Assembly: GCA_028280635.1 (NCBI GenBank)
Contig: JANQLM010000121.1
Span: forward strand, 1-64,000
Source: Halieaceae bacterium
Lineage (GTDB): Bacteria > Pseudomonadota > Gammaproteobacteria > Pseudomonadales > Halieaceae
Reading direction: 5' to 3'
DNA length: 64,000 nt
Below, in pieces: positions 27,293 to 34,972 of this stretch. Position 1 is the stretch's first letter; the number at the start of each line of letters is the position of its first letter. Under the pieces are notes generated by a model. It had not been told where the DNA came from. It searched no databases and saw only the letters and a program-made list of their open reading frames with translations. Position numbers and translations under genes: made by a program.

Positions 27293-27781
27293 ATGATTTT
27301 TCATTTCATACTTGCCGCCACCATCATTTGCATTCTGGCAACCCTGATTGCAACCCGTGCGCAGGGCTTTGCTCCCCCGCGGGTGGTTGCCGTGTGCCTC
27401 CTGTGCCTGCTGACTATCCAGTGGGGCCTGGGCGGTATCCTGGTTGCGCTGCCGCATATTCTGATGCCAGACAGGATCGCGGACTTCATCGGCTGGGCTG
27501 CCGGCAGTCCATTCCAGGTAGAACTGGGGTTTGCCTCACTGGGCATCTCGTTGCTTGGCGTTTTGTGTTTCTGGCTGCGCGGTACTTTCTGGATAGCCCC
27601 GGTGGTCGCCCAATCCACCTTTCTCCTCGGAGCCGCCTTCGTTCATATCCAGGACGCCCTGCTGCACGACAACTTCAGCCCGGGAAATGCGGGTGCTGTA
27701 CTGTTTTACGATATTTCCCTCCCTCTCATTGCCTGCATGCTATTGATTGCTCACCGACGCCTGGAGGGTGATGAGACGTAA
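27293..27781 (+). CDS. Small integral membrane protein (DUF6790-like)
   Basis: The 162-residue protein has four to five hydrophobic helices (FHFILAATIICILATLIA; VVAVCLLCLLTIQWGLGGILVAL; FASLGISLLGVLCFWL; FWIAPVVAQSTFLLGAAFVH; ISLPLIACMLLIA). The arrangement ADFIGWAAGSPFQVELGFASLGI between helices resembles DUF6790 family membrane proteins, whose function is unknown. No strong ribosome site is visible. It is separated from the atu operon and from the VOC gene downstream and is probably transcribed alone. Confidence 0.7.
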   Translation: MIFHFILAATIICILATLIATRAQGFAPPRVVAVCLLCLLTIQWGLGGILVALPHILMPDRIADFIGWAAGSPFQVELGFASLGISLLGVLCFWLRGTFWIAPVVAQSTFLLGAAFVHIQDALLHDNFSPGNAGAVLFYDISLPLIACMLLIAHRRLEGDET

Positions 27782-27905
27782 GCCAGCGCGTTGCCCGAGG
27801 CCTCGATCAATTGTTTGCCAGAACGGCCTGATCCTATAGAGTGGTCGCCGTGCGGCAGTTTGATGCCGGATGTTTCTTGTTTCAGGCCGGGAGGTCGATG
27901 AATCC

Positions 27906-28316
27906 ATGATTACCGGATTGGACCACGCCGCCGTGCCCATCGAAGCCGTCGATGAGATGCTGGCGTTCTATCAGGGTCTTGGTTGTACGATTAAAGAAGA
28001 GTACTTGGGGCTGCTTTATTCAGTGTATTTCGGCGACAACAAACTGAATTTCCACGTGCCGCAGCTCTGGCAGGACGAAAACATGGCCCTGCGTGGGCGG
28101 AAGGCTCTACCCGGCTCGGGCGACTTCTGCTTCGTTTGGGATGGGTCGGAGAGAGACCTCAATCAACTTCTCGCTGGCCTTGGCGCCGAGATTGAAGAAG
28201 GTCCGGTGGAAAGAACCGGCGGGCGCCAGCAGGGGGCTCTGGGCATGAGCGTGTACACTCGCGACCCCGACCAGAACCTCCTCGAGTTCATTGTTTACCG
28301 GGCGCTCGAAGCCTGA
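27906..28316 (+). CDS. VOC-family (glyoxalase-like) protein
   Basis: The protein is about 136 residues from MITGLDHAAVPIEAVDEMLAFYQGLGC. The ORF track start at 27870 is less likely because the family begins at this ITGLDH strand and GGAGG lies about 10 bp before it. Vicinal-oxygen-chelate features are the N-terminal HAAVPI metal strand and the C-terminal YTRDPDQNLLEFIVY metal Glu. Members include glyoxalases, extradiol dioxygenases and fosfomycin-resistance proteins, so the reaction is undetermined. It is followed by a GFA gene 14 bp later, likely in the same transcript. Confidence 0.8.
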   Translation: MITGLDHAAVPIEAVDEMLAFYQGLGCTIKEEYLGLLYSVYFGDNKLNFHVPQLWQDENMALRGRKALPGSGDFCFVWDGSERDLNQLLAGLGAEIEEGPVERTGGRQQGALGMSVYTRDPDQNLLEFIVYRALEA

Positions 28317-28330
28317 AACAGGAGGAAAAG

Positions 28331-28750
28331 ATGACTGGAACATGCGCATGTGGCTCGGTCAGTGTGGAAGTCAAGAGAGCCCCGGACTTTATCAACGACT
28401 GCAACTGCAACTTGTGTCGCAAGCTGGGCGCTGCCTGGGGCTATTTCTCTGGCGCTGAGGTTTCCAGCCAGGGAGCGACCTCCAGCTTTGTTCGCTGCGA
28501 CAAGAACACCCCGGCAGCCGAAATCCATCGCTGCGTTAACTGCGGCTCGGTGGTTTGTTTCACTGTTACAGAGTCGTATCAGCGCGAGCACGGTGCTATC
28601 GACCAGGTAGGCGTCAATATGAGGCTGTTTGATCCGGGTGACCTCGCAGGCCTTGAAGTTCGCTTCCCCGATGGTCTCGGATGGGCAGGTGAGGGTGCGT
28701 ATGAGTTTCGCCGGATGGCGTTAACGATCAGTGAGCAGACACCCTGGTGA
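28331..28750 (+). CDS. GFA/CENP-V family zinc protein
   Basis: The 139-residue protein has the GFA (glutathione-dependent formaldehyde-activating enzyme/CENP-V) cysteine pattern: GTCACGSVSVEV, DCNCNLCRK and RCVNCGSVVCF, which bind two zinc ions. A strong GGAGGAAAAG site precedes the ATG. The family binds small thiols or adducts, but most members have no proven reaction. It lies downstream of the VOC gene. Two small glutathione-linked families in one unit suggests detoxification, as inference. Confidence 0.85.
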   Translation: MTGTCACGSVSVEVKRAPDFINDCNCNLCRKLGAAWGYFSGAEVSSQGATSSFVRCDKNTPAAEIHRCVNCGSVVCFTVTESYQREHGAIDQVGVNMRLFDPGDLAGLEVRFPDGLGWAGEGAYEFRRMALTISEQTPW

Positions 28751-28824
28751 GTCATGCCGTTGTAGGACCGATGACCAGCTACCCGGGTGGGCCGGCGGCG
28801 CCATAGCGCGCCATATCTGCAGAT

Positions 28825-29595
28825 TTATGGGGCTGCGTGTATGGCTTTCCACAGTAAGCCCGGGAACCAGCGCCGCCAGCGCGTGAGAAACGCCGCCTGG
28901 CCGGGTCGCACCACCCACTGACCTTTCTCGATCGCGGTTTCCACGGCATTGATAATGAACTCGGGGGTGGCCATTTTGCCGGCGTCCCGTTGCTGCAACA
29001 GGCTGGCCGGCCCGTGTTCCGCGGCCTGGTCGATCAGGGGCGTATTGACCATGGGCGGACACACCAGCAGGAAGCGCAGCGGGCCCTCGCGGTTTTCGTG
29101 GTACAGGATTTCCGCGAAGCTGTTGGTGGCGGCCTTGGTGGCGCAGTAGGCACCCAGGGTAAGGGCGGGAATATCCCCGGCCATGGAGCCAAACATGATG
29201 ATGTCGCCGCGGCCACGCTGTGTCATGCCCGGCATCACGCTCTGCACCATGTTCACGGTGCCGCCATAGTTGATGGCCATCATCTTGTTGATGTCGCCAG
29301 CGTCGGATTCGGCCAGGCGCCGCGCCGGCATAATGGCGGCGCAGTGGGTCAGGCGGTCAATGGGCCCCAGTGCCGTCTCTATCTCGGCCACCAGTGCCCG
29401 CACGGCGTGGAGGTCGCTAACATCGCAGCGGTAGGCTGTGATGTTGGCGTGCTGGGCACAGGTCTCTTCCATGCCCTGCTCATCCATATCGACAACTGCC
29501 ACCGTCGCACCCGCGCGCGCCAGTTGCAGAGCCGCCTCGCGGCCCATTCCGCTGCCGCCTCCAGTGACGACAGCTACTTTCCCATGAAACGCCAT
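28825..29595 (-). CDS. Short-chain dehydrogenase/reductase
   Basis: The 256-residue SDR starts at 29595 (MAFHGKVAVVTGGGSGMG), which has AAGGAA upstream; the ORF track extends 72 residues too far. The cofactor motif TGGGSGMG, an Asp after strand two (VVDMDE, NAD-type), and catalytic Ser (FGSMAG) with YCATK are intact. The usual NNAG is replaced by THCAAI, unusual but tolerated. The C-terminal RPGQAAFLTRWRRWFPGLLWKAI is amphipathic and may attach to membrane. Substrate unknown. No operon partners are apparent. Confidence 0.87.
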   Translation of the reverse strand: MAFHGKVAVVTGGGSGMGREAALQLARAGATVAVVDMDEQGMEETCAQHANITAYRCDVSDLHAVRALVAEIETALGPIDRLTHCAAIMPARRLAESDAGDINKMMAINYGGTVNMVQSVMPGMTQRGRGDIIMFGSMAGDIPALTLGAYCATKAATNSFAEILYHENREGPLRFLLVCPPMVNTPLIDQAAEHGPASLLQQRDAGKMATPEFIINAVETAIEKGQWVVRPGQAAFLTRWRRWFPGLLWKAIHAAP

Positions 29596-29899
29596 GGCTT
29601 GTTCCTTGCGTTGTACTCGAAATCCCACTGTGACGAGCGGGTCTATACAGCAGGTTAGCGCCGGCATCTGCGGAGGGACAATGTAGACCTGGTGCTTTCG
29701 GTGGCAGGACGGGCGAATAAAACCGCATCGCCTAACAAAGCATACCTGCCCGTTGCGCGAGGCAATCATTGAAAGACTGCAACCGGCAAGAATCTCGCCA
29801 TCCCGTGACACGCTGCTTTCAGAGTGTTGAGGTCTGACCCGGACGCGCCGCTACTTGAGTAAAATGTCACCGGATATCAGGCAGTACGGAGAACGAAGC

Positions 29900-30481
29900 A
29901 TGTCTAGGTACGAAACCAGGCCTCTTGATGTGGATACCTGGCCGGACTTTGCTCGCCTTGTTGATGCGAACAACGGCGTGTGGGGCGGTTGCTGGTGCAT
30001 GTGGTATCACGGCAAGCAGGAAGGTGCTGATGACTCTCCGGCTGCCAAGCGCAAGGCCAAGGAATGCCTGGTTCGGGAAGGTCAGGCCCATGCATCTCTT
30101 GTGTTCGAGGGTGCGGAATGTGTCGGCTGGTGTCAGTTCGGGTCGCCGGAAGAGCTTCCACGTATCCACAACCAGCGGGCCTATCTTGCCAGTGATCCTG
30201 AGCTGCCAGACTGGCGCATCACCTGTTTCTTTTCCGGCAAGGGGCATCGCGGCAACGGTGTGGCGTCTGCCGCCCTGCAAGGCGCGATAGAGCAGATTAG
30301 GACACTGGGCGGAGGACGCATTGAGGGCTATCCGGAAGACATCGAAGGTCGAAAAGCTTCGCCGGCATTCCTTTTTAACGGAGCGCTTTCCACTTTCGAA
30401 CGCCTTGGCTTCAAGCGCTCGCGCAAGATTGGCAAACACAAGTGGGTGGTAACCCGAACTGTTCGAAGATCTGCGCGCTGA
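29900..30481 (+). CDS. GNAT-family N-acetyltransferase
   Basis: The protein is 193 residues from the ATG at 29900, which follows a GGAGA element; the ORF track start adds 15 residues. The GNAT acetyl-CoA site is seen as ITCFFSGKGHRGNGVASAALQGAIEQIRTLGGGRIEGYP, with the GHRGNGVA pyrophosphate loop. The N-terminal ANNGVWGGCWCMWYHG is Trp/Cys-rich and typical of a GNAT subgroup common in soil and marine bacteria. Acceptor substrate unknown. It converges with the ogt-like gene. Confidence 0.85.
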   Translation: MSRYETRPLDVDTWPDFARLVDANNGVWGGCWCMWYHGKQEGADDSPAAKRKAKECLVREGQAHASLVFEGAECVGWCQFGSPEELPRIHNQRAYLASDPELPDWRITCFFSGKGHRGNGVASAALQGAIEQIRTLGGGRIEGYPEDIEGRKASPAFLFNGALSTFERLGFKRSRKIGKHKWVVTRTVRRSAR

Positions 30482-30567
30482 TTTTTAGGCCTGACCTGCC
30501 CCGGCGTGTGTTCGCCCCGCTTGGAGCCTTCGCGGCAAGCGGCGGAGATGGCGGCGTCGGGTAGGTC

Positions 30568-31131
30568 TTACTCAGTCGGTTTTATTACATGCGGGATGTC
30601 GTCGAACAGTCCCGGCGCATCACCTATGCGCGCACCTTCAATCTCCAGCATCCTTAGCTTGGTCTCAATCCCGCCATAGGCCGAAAACCCCGTGAGTTTG
30701 CCGTTCGCGCCAATAACGCGATGACAGGGGACGATGATCGGCAAGGGATTGCTTCCCATAGCTCTGCCCACGTTCTGGGCAAGGCGTTTGTTGCTAAGTT
30801 GCATAGCGATGGCGCCATAGGTTTGTGTTTCACCGGGCGGGATCAGGCGTGCGAGGGTGTAGACCCTGACGGCAAATGGATCGGCGTCGAGGTAGTCGCA
30901 ATCAATGCAACTTAAATCTGTCCTCGCTCCTTCCAGCAGTGTGGTGATCGACGCTATGGCGCGCCGGATTTCAGCGGGCGGCATTGCCTGCGATGCGCCG
31001 GCTCGCGCCGCCAGGCGTGCTGCGGTGGTGGCCGGGTTAAGCTCTGGTAGCTGAGTCGCAACAACGGTGCTACCCCGCCAGGCTATCCCACAGTCGCCCA
31101 GCGAAGTTGGGAAGAGCGAAAAGTGCGCCAT
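30568..31131 (-). CDS. ogt: Methylated-DNA-protein-cysteine methyltransferase
   Basis: The 187-residue protein repairs O6-alkylguanine by transferring the alkyl group to its own cysteine. The active-site block IIVPCHRVIGANGKLTGFSAYGG (Cys about 136) and upstream RAMGSNPLP (arginine finger/helix-turn-helix) are intact, and PPGETQTYGAIA is the family wing. It is the third gene of a minus-strand unit (ester-cyclase-like, DUF3237, ogt) with short spacings, so it may be induced with those genes through the MarR operator at 32184-32206 rather than by an Ada-type switch. Confidence 0.93.
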   Translation of the reverse strand: MAHFSLFPTSLGDCGIAWRGSTVVATQLPELNPATTAARLAARAGASQAMPPAEIRRAIASITTLLEGARTDLSCIDCDYLDADPFAVRVYTLARLIPPGETQTYGAIAMQLSNKRLAQNVGRAMGSNPLPIIVPCHRVIGANGKLTGFSAYGGIETKLRMLEIEGARIGDAPGLFDDIPHVIKPTE

Positions 31132-31152
31132 GTTTTGTACATTCCCCTGGCA

Positions 31153-31671
31153 TTACCTGACGGCAAAAACGCGATGTATGGGGCCGCCGTCACCCGTCCG
31201 GGTTGTGGAAACCGCGATAATCTTATTGAGCCAGGAATAGCGGAAATCCCCCGTTTCAAACTGAGGTGCCGCTCGAAAGTAGTAGCGCCAGGCCCCGGCG
31301 GGGTCGTCCGGCTTTTCAAGATCGAGCGCGTATTCGGCATGTTCCGGTTCTGACCAGAAGCGACCTTGCCAGTGTAAATAGAGTAGAGCGTTGTCGTGCG
31401 TTTCCAGGCAGAACCGAACGTCGAGAAGCGCGGTGCCATCTGGGCGAATGCGTATCCAGTCCGCGCCCGCATCGGGCACCACGCGCCCGCGCAGGTGGGG
31501 ACCTTCAAAGTTGCCGCCTTTGACAAGAAAAATCGCGCGCTGCCCATCGGACAGGGCGCCTACGTCCATGGCGGGAAGGTGAAGCTTCACGCGCGCTTCG
31601 AACAGAAATTCCAGGTCGGGCGGCGTATTCGCATCCCAGTCCGTCGCATTGCTTCTCAGTGTCTCTAACAT
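31153..31671 (-). CDS. DUF3237 family protein
   Basis: The 172-residue protein fits the DUF3237 pattern: PDLEFLFEARVKL near the start, GGNFEGPHLRGRVVPDAGADWIRIRPDGTALLDVRFCLETHD in the middle, and FETGDFRYSWLNKIIAVSTT near the end. This is a small beta-barrel-like domain often fused or adjacent to redox and lipid enzymes, with no established reaction. A GGAGG site lies about 8 bp upstream of its ATG. It starts 15 bp after the ester-cyclase-like gene and is followed 21 bp later by ogt. Confidence 0.85.
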   Translation of the reverse strand: MLETLRSNATDWDANTPPDLEFLFEARVKLHLPAMDVGALSDGQRAIFLVKGGNFEGPHLRGRVVPDAGADWIRIRPDGTALLDVRFCLETHDNALLYLHWQGRFWSEPEHAEYALDLEKPDDPAGAWRYYFRAAPQFETGDFRYSWLNKIIAVSTTRTGDGGPIHRVFAVR

Positions 31672-31686
31672 ACTGAAGTGCCTCCT

Positions 31687-32157
31687 TTATACCGTTGCTG
31701 CCGGAGAGCTTCCGAACACGTTGCGCCACATGCCATCGATAGAAATACCTGACTGGGCGGCAATCTGGGCCAGATCACAGCTGAAATGCTCTGTTGCGAT
31801 CAGTCCGTCCTTGAAAGTCATGCGGATGGTGACGGGTAACGTCATGCGTCGTCCGTTTGGGGTCATGCCACTCGCATCGCTGGCATGCGGCGCCATCGTC
31901 ATGCGAACAACACCCCAGCCAAACAGGGTCTTCGCATCTGCGACATATCCATCGAAGGACACGCTGTAGTCCGGGTAGGAGTCGAAGAAGTGCGCCAGCA
32001 TCTGCCGGTTTTCTTCAAGACCGCGAGCCACCGCGCCCCAGGCGGGTGAGTGGAGCACGATGTCCGGATGCAGGTATTTGAGCGCCTCTTCTACGTTCTG
32101 TCGGCTCTTTGCTTCCCCGAGTCCGGCAGCGAGGGCGTACATTTCTCCCGGTGTCAT
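31687..32157 (-). CDS. SnoaL-like / ester-cyclase family protein
   Basis: The protein is 156 residues from the ATG at 32157 (MTPGEMYALAAGLGEAKSRQNVEEALKYLHPDIVLHSP), preceded by GGAGA. The long upstream extension in the ORF track crosses the operator and is rejected. The pattern (ALKYLHPDIVLHSPAWG, ENRQMLAHFFDSYPDYSVSFDGYV, TIRMTFKDGLIATEHFSCDLAQIAAQ) is a SnoaL-like polyketide-cyclase/NTF2 fold. Substrate unknown. It is first in a three-gene unit and is divergent from a MarR gene across a near-perfect palindrome, so MarR control is likely. Confidence 0.8.
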   Translation of the reverse strand: MTPGEMYALAAGLGEAKSRQNVEEALKYLHPDIVLHSPAWGAVARGLEENRQMLAHFFDSYPDYSVSFDGYVADAKTLFGWGVVRMTMAPHASDASGMTPNGRRMTLPVTIRMTFKDGLIATEHFSCDLAQIAAQSGISIDGMWRNVFGSSPAATV

Positions 32158-32183
32158 GAGCGTCTCCAGTGGCGTGGGGGCAT

Positions 32184-32206
32184 AATATGTGTGCTGCGCA
32201 CATATT
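32184..32206. promoter_or_regulatory. Palindromic MarR-type operator
   Basis: AATATGTG (32184-32191) and CACATATT (32199-32206) form a perfect 8-bp inverted repeat around TGCTGCG. The site lies 26 bp before the ester-cyclase-like start and 42 bp before the marR start, so one dimer could repress both divergent promoters. Confidence 0.7.
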
Positions 32207-32248
32207 GTCAAGTTGAAATGTACCCGCGGCGCCATTACCGTGCGATGC

Positions 32249-32743
32249 ATGATTAACCACACTGCCAATCTGCTGGGGGTTGTAGGGCTAGCCGTTGCCG
32301 ACCGCATAAAGGAGAGCGCACGCGACATACTAAGCCATGTTGGCGAGACACCTGCCGCGCTGGTCGTGATCGGATATGACCTGGGCCCGTCAAACGATCA
32401 ACTGCGTCGCATTCTTGGCTTGTCCCACTCGGGAACCGTGCGCCTGATTGACCGGCTGGTGGCAGACGGGCTGGTTGAGCGTCGCGAGGGCAGCGACAAG
32501 CGCGCGGTTGCGCTTTACGTCAGTAAACGAGGCAGAGCTGTTCGCGAGGAAATCCTCAAAGGGCGGCTCGATGCCATTCGTCCGCTCCTGGAGAACTTAA
32601 GCGGTGCTGAACAGGAAACGTTCACTGCACTACTGCACAAGATGCTGTCGTCCATGGACACAACTGACATGGAACGTCGCACGCTCTGCCGGCTCTGTGA
32701 TGACCGTGTTTGCGTGGACTGCCCGATTCCCGCCGACAAATAG
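32249..32743 (+). CDS. MarR-family regulator with C-terminal cysteine cluster
   Basis: The protein is 164 residues from MINHTANLLGVVGLAVADRIKESARD; the ORF track start lies inside the operator. The winged helix is seen as NDQLRRILGLSHSGTVRLIDRLVADGLVERREGSDKRAVALYVSKRG. It ends with CRLCDDRVCVDCP, a CxxC/CxxC cluster that could bind metal or sense oxidants/electrophiles. It is divergent from the ester-cyclase/DUF3237/ogt unit and probably represses it through the 32184-32206 palindrome. An alkylation or oxidative signal would fit ogt, but this is inference. Confidence 0.85.
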   Translation: MINHTANLLGVVGLAVADRIKESARDILSHVGETPAALVVIGYDLGPSNDQLRRILGLSHSGTVRLIDRLVADGLVERREGSDKRAVALYVSKRGRAVREEILKGRLDAIRPLLENLSGAEQETFTALLHKMLSSMDTTDMERRTLCRLCDDRVCVDCPIPADK

Positions 32744-32838
32744 ATCGCGCACATCGACGCACCATGCTGATTGGGCCTGTGGCAAAGTCGGTCGCTACCA
32801 GCTCTGGCTAGCCCCGATTCAGGCCACGGCTGATTGAA

Positions 32839-33642
32839 CTAGTCTTTTGAATCTGACTGCAGCGCCGCCAGCACCTGCGCCCAGATGTCGGGGTTGAAGC
32901 CCATGCCCAGGTGGGCCGCATCGACTTCGACGTGGTTAACGTTGGGACTGTAGCGGTCGATCGCCGCGTTCCAGTCGACGATGGCGTCGGTCTTGCTGAC
33001 GATGGCGGTAATCGGCTGCGAGATGGATCGCGACTCGCGGCCGGCGATCTCCGCCTCGATCCAGTCTAAGTCCATACCGCTCCTGTTGAAGAAGGCAGCC
33101 GCGGCGGTGTACTTCGGGCCGCCCACGGTGGGAGAGCCCATGGTCACTACGCGTTCAACCACGTCTGGCAGATCTCTGGCTACTTCGCGAGCCATGTAGC
33201 CTCCGAGGCTCCAGCCGATCAGGGAGATCTTCAGGCCGGTTTCGGCATGGCGCTGCAGCACGCGATCATAAAAGCGGTCTATCTGGAACGGCACGCCGGC
33301 CTCGCCGCGGTAGTCTTCCCGGCGTGAGAATTCCCAGCGCTCTGACAGGTCATCCTGGGTATGTTCCAGATTGGTGCCGGCGAGATTGGTGCCAAGCCCC
33401 CAGCCTTCGGTGCGAAAGCCCTGGCGCTTCAGGAAGCGGCGCAGCGGCAGGGTGTAACGGTCACCGGAACCGAAGCCGGGCGCGACGATAACCAGAGTGT
33501 CGGCGGGCTCCGGGGCGCTGCGGATGCTGGACGTCAGCAGCGGGGCGAGCATACGCGCCGCATCCAGGGCGGCGCGGGTTTCGAGAAGCAGCAGGCTGCG
33601 CTTCGGCGGTGCGGGTGTTCCGGTGGCAGGTGTCATGGTCAT
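32839..33642 (-). CDS. Alpha/beta hydrolase
   Basis: The 267-residue hydrolase has the nucleophile elbow GWSLGG, a following MGSPTVGG, a late Asp (SKTDAIVDW) and a His (DAAHLGM) that complete a Ser-Asp-His triad. Its VIVAPGFGSGDRYTLPLRRFLKRQGF segment resembles lipase/PGAP1-like esterases. It lies 8 bp after the stop of a MarR gene on the same strand, so regulator and hydrolase form one autoregulated unit. Substrate unknown; a hydrophobic or ester signal sensed by the MarR is a reasonable guess. Confidence 0.83.
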   Translation of the reverse strand: MTMTPATGTPAPPKRSLLLLETRAALDAARMLAPLLTSSIRSAPEPADTLVIVAPGFGSGDRYTLPLRRFLKRQGFRTEGWGLGTNLAGTNLEHTQDDLSERWEFSRREDYRGEAGVPFQIDRFYDRVLQRHAETGLKISLIGWSLGGYMAREVARDLPDVVERVVTMGSPTVGGPKYTAAAAFFNRSGMDLDWIEAEIAGRESRSISQPITAIVSKTDAIVDWNAAIDRYSPNVNHVEVDAAHLGMGFNPDIWAQVLAALQSDSKD

Positions 33643-33650
33643 TCCTCTGT

Positions 33651-34163
33651 TTAGTGCTTTGCGCAGGCGTCGCCAGGGCAGGCCAGGGCCTTGGGGTCGA
33701 GCGACTGCAGGTGTGCGTGCATTTCACGCATCGACCTTTCCATGTCTTGCAGGGTGGCGCTGCTGAACGGTTTCAGTTGAGCGTGCACAAAGCGGTCCGC
33801 TGCCTCATGGGCCTGGTCATGCAGCTTCCGGCCGCGCGTTGTGAGGGAGCAGACCACGGAGCGGCCGTCTTCCCGGTGGGCGCTTAGCTGCAGCAGGCCG
33901 CGTTGCTCCAGGCGCTGAATCAGGCCTGTGATATTGGCCCGGGTCACTATTAGCCGGTGGGCGATAGCCTTGGGAACGGCATCGTCGCCGAGACTCACGA
34001 TCGCACGCAGCACGTCGTACTGGGCAACAGTCAGGTCGAAATGCTGGAGCATCTGTGTGTAGCGCTTACTGCACTCCAGATAGGCGCGCACCACGGAAAA
34101 CCAGGCGGCCGTTTCCAGTTGCCTGCGAGGGTTTCTATGAGGGGGTATCGGTAGCTCTTTCAC
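33651..34163 (-). CDS. MarR-family regulator
   Basis: The 170-residue protein has a clear winged helix: QYDVLRAIVSLGDDAVPKAIAHRLIVTRANITGLIQRLEQRGLLQLSAHREDGRSVVCSLTTRGRKL. It begins the minus-strand unit that continues into an alpha/beta hydrolase gene, and a perfect 24-bp palindrome lies 20 bp upstream of its start. This is the classic layout of an autorepressing MarR. The ligand is unknown. Confidence 0.88.
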   Translation of the reverse strand: MKELPIPPHRNPRRQLETAAWFSVVRAYLECSKRYTQMLQHFDLTVAQYDVLRAIVSLGDDAVPKAIAHRLIVTRANITGLIQRLEQRGLLQLSAHREDGRSVVCSLTTRGRKLHDQAHEAADRFVHAQLKPFSSATLQDMERSMREMHAHLQSLDPKALACPGDACAKH

Positions 34164-34182
34164 ATTCCGGCAGCCTTTTCAT

Positions 34183-34206
34183 AAGTAGTTAATGCATTAA
34201 CTACTT
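34183..34206. promoter_or_regulatory. Perfect 24-bp palindromic MarR operator
   Basis: AAGTAGTTAATGCATTAACTACTT is fully self-complementary over 24 bp. It sits directly upstream of the marR-hydrolase unit and in the gap to the GDSL gene. The AT-rich sequence in GC-rich surroundings and the symmetry point to a dimeric winged-helix binding site overlapping the promoter. Confidence 0.75.
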
Positions 34207-34321
34207 TGGCTTGTTACGGCGAGGTTCGGCAAGTGGATGAGTGGAGAAGCCGACCGGGACTGCGCCGGTGACCGAGCAGGGCGGTCGAACCGCGACGGGC
34301 CGGGACTCTGTGAAGACTCGA

Positions 34322-34972
34322 CTAGGGGTTTAACACGCCGGCGGCTTGCAGCCGTTCGGCGATGCCGCTGGCCAACACCTGGTAACCGGCGCCATTGGGG
34401 TGAATTTCGTCCGCCTTCAGTGTGTCGTCTGAAAGAATGGCAGAGAAGACATCTGGAATCAGGATGGCGCCAGTTTCTTCGGCCAGCGCGGCGTAAATGG
34501 CGGAATCTTTCAGCGTGCCCGTGGTGGCCCGCAGCAGCGACAGGCGGGGGACAGCCACCAACGCCGTGATCGCGCCGCTGTCCTGGCTCGCGCGAATCAT
34601 CACTTCGAGGTCGTCCTTCACCTGTAGCTCGGGGCGCTTGCGCAGGAAATCGTTGCCACCCAGCTCGATAATCACCAGCTTCGGCTGGTGCAGTTCCAGC
34701 AGGGCGGGAAGCCGCTGGCGCGCCGTACTGGCGCGGTCCCCGGGTATGCCGGCATTGACCACGCCCCAGTCTGTCAGCTTCCACAGATGGGTGGGATAGT
34801 CCTCACCCTGCACCGCGCCGGTTCCATAGGTCACGCTGTCGCCAAATGCCAGCACCAGGCTGCCGGGCGGCAGGGGTTCGTAGCGCGGGGAATCGCCGCA
34901 GCCTCCCAGCCCAAGGACCGACAGAAGGGTGAGTAGGGCGAGTCGGCGGAGATGAAGGGTTATGTGTTTCAC
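34322..34972 (-). CDS. GDSL (SGNH) esterase lipoprotein, TesA-like
   Basis: The protein is 216 residues from a GTG at 34972, which overlaps the stop of the XRE-cupin gene (GTGA) and starts a proper lipoprotein signal (LALLTLLSVLGLGGC). The ORF track extends 19 residues too far. SGNH blocks are intact: block I FGDSVTYG, Gly in the AGIPGDRAS segment, Asn in ELGGNDFL, and the catalytic Asp/His in DEIHPNGAGY. This resembles TesA/lysophospholipase-type arylesterases. It is probably translated together with the regulator upstream. Confidence 0.87.
   Translation of the reverse strand: MKHITLHLRRLALLTLLSVLGLGGCGDSPRYEPLPPGSLVLAFGDSVTYGTGAVQGEDYPTHLWKLTDWGVVNAGIPGDRASTARQRLPALLELHQPKLVIIELGGNDFLRKRPELQVKDDLEVMIRASQDSGAITALVAVPRLSLLRATTGTLKDSAIYAALAEETGAILIPDVFSAILSDDTLKADEIHPNGAGYQVLASGIAERLQAAGVLNP

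Noticed and set aside
30493-30567. Imperfect inverted repeat between the GNAT and ogt genes (GACCTGCCCCGGCG / CGTCGGGTAGGTC)
   Set aside because: Mismatches, a long loop and no T tract make it a weak bidirectional terminator candidate, so it is not listed as a feature.
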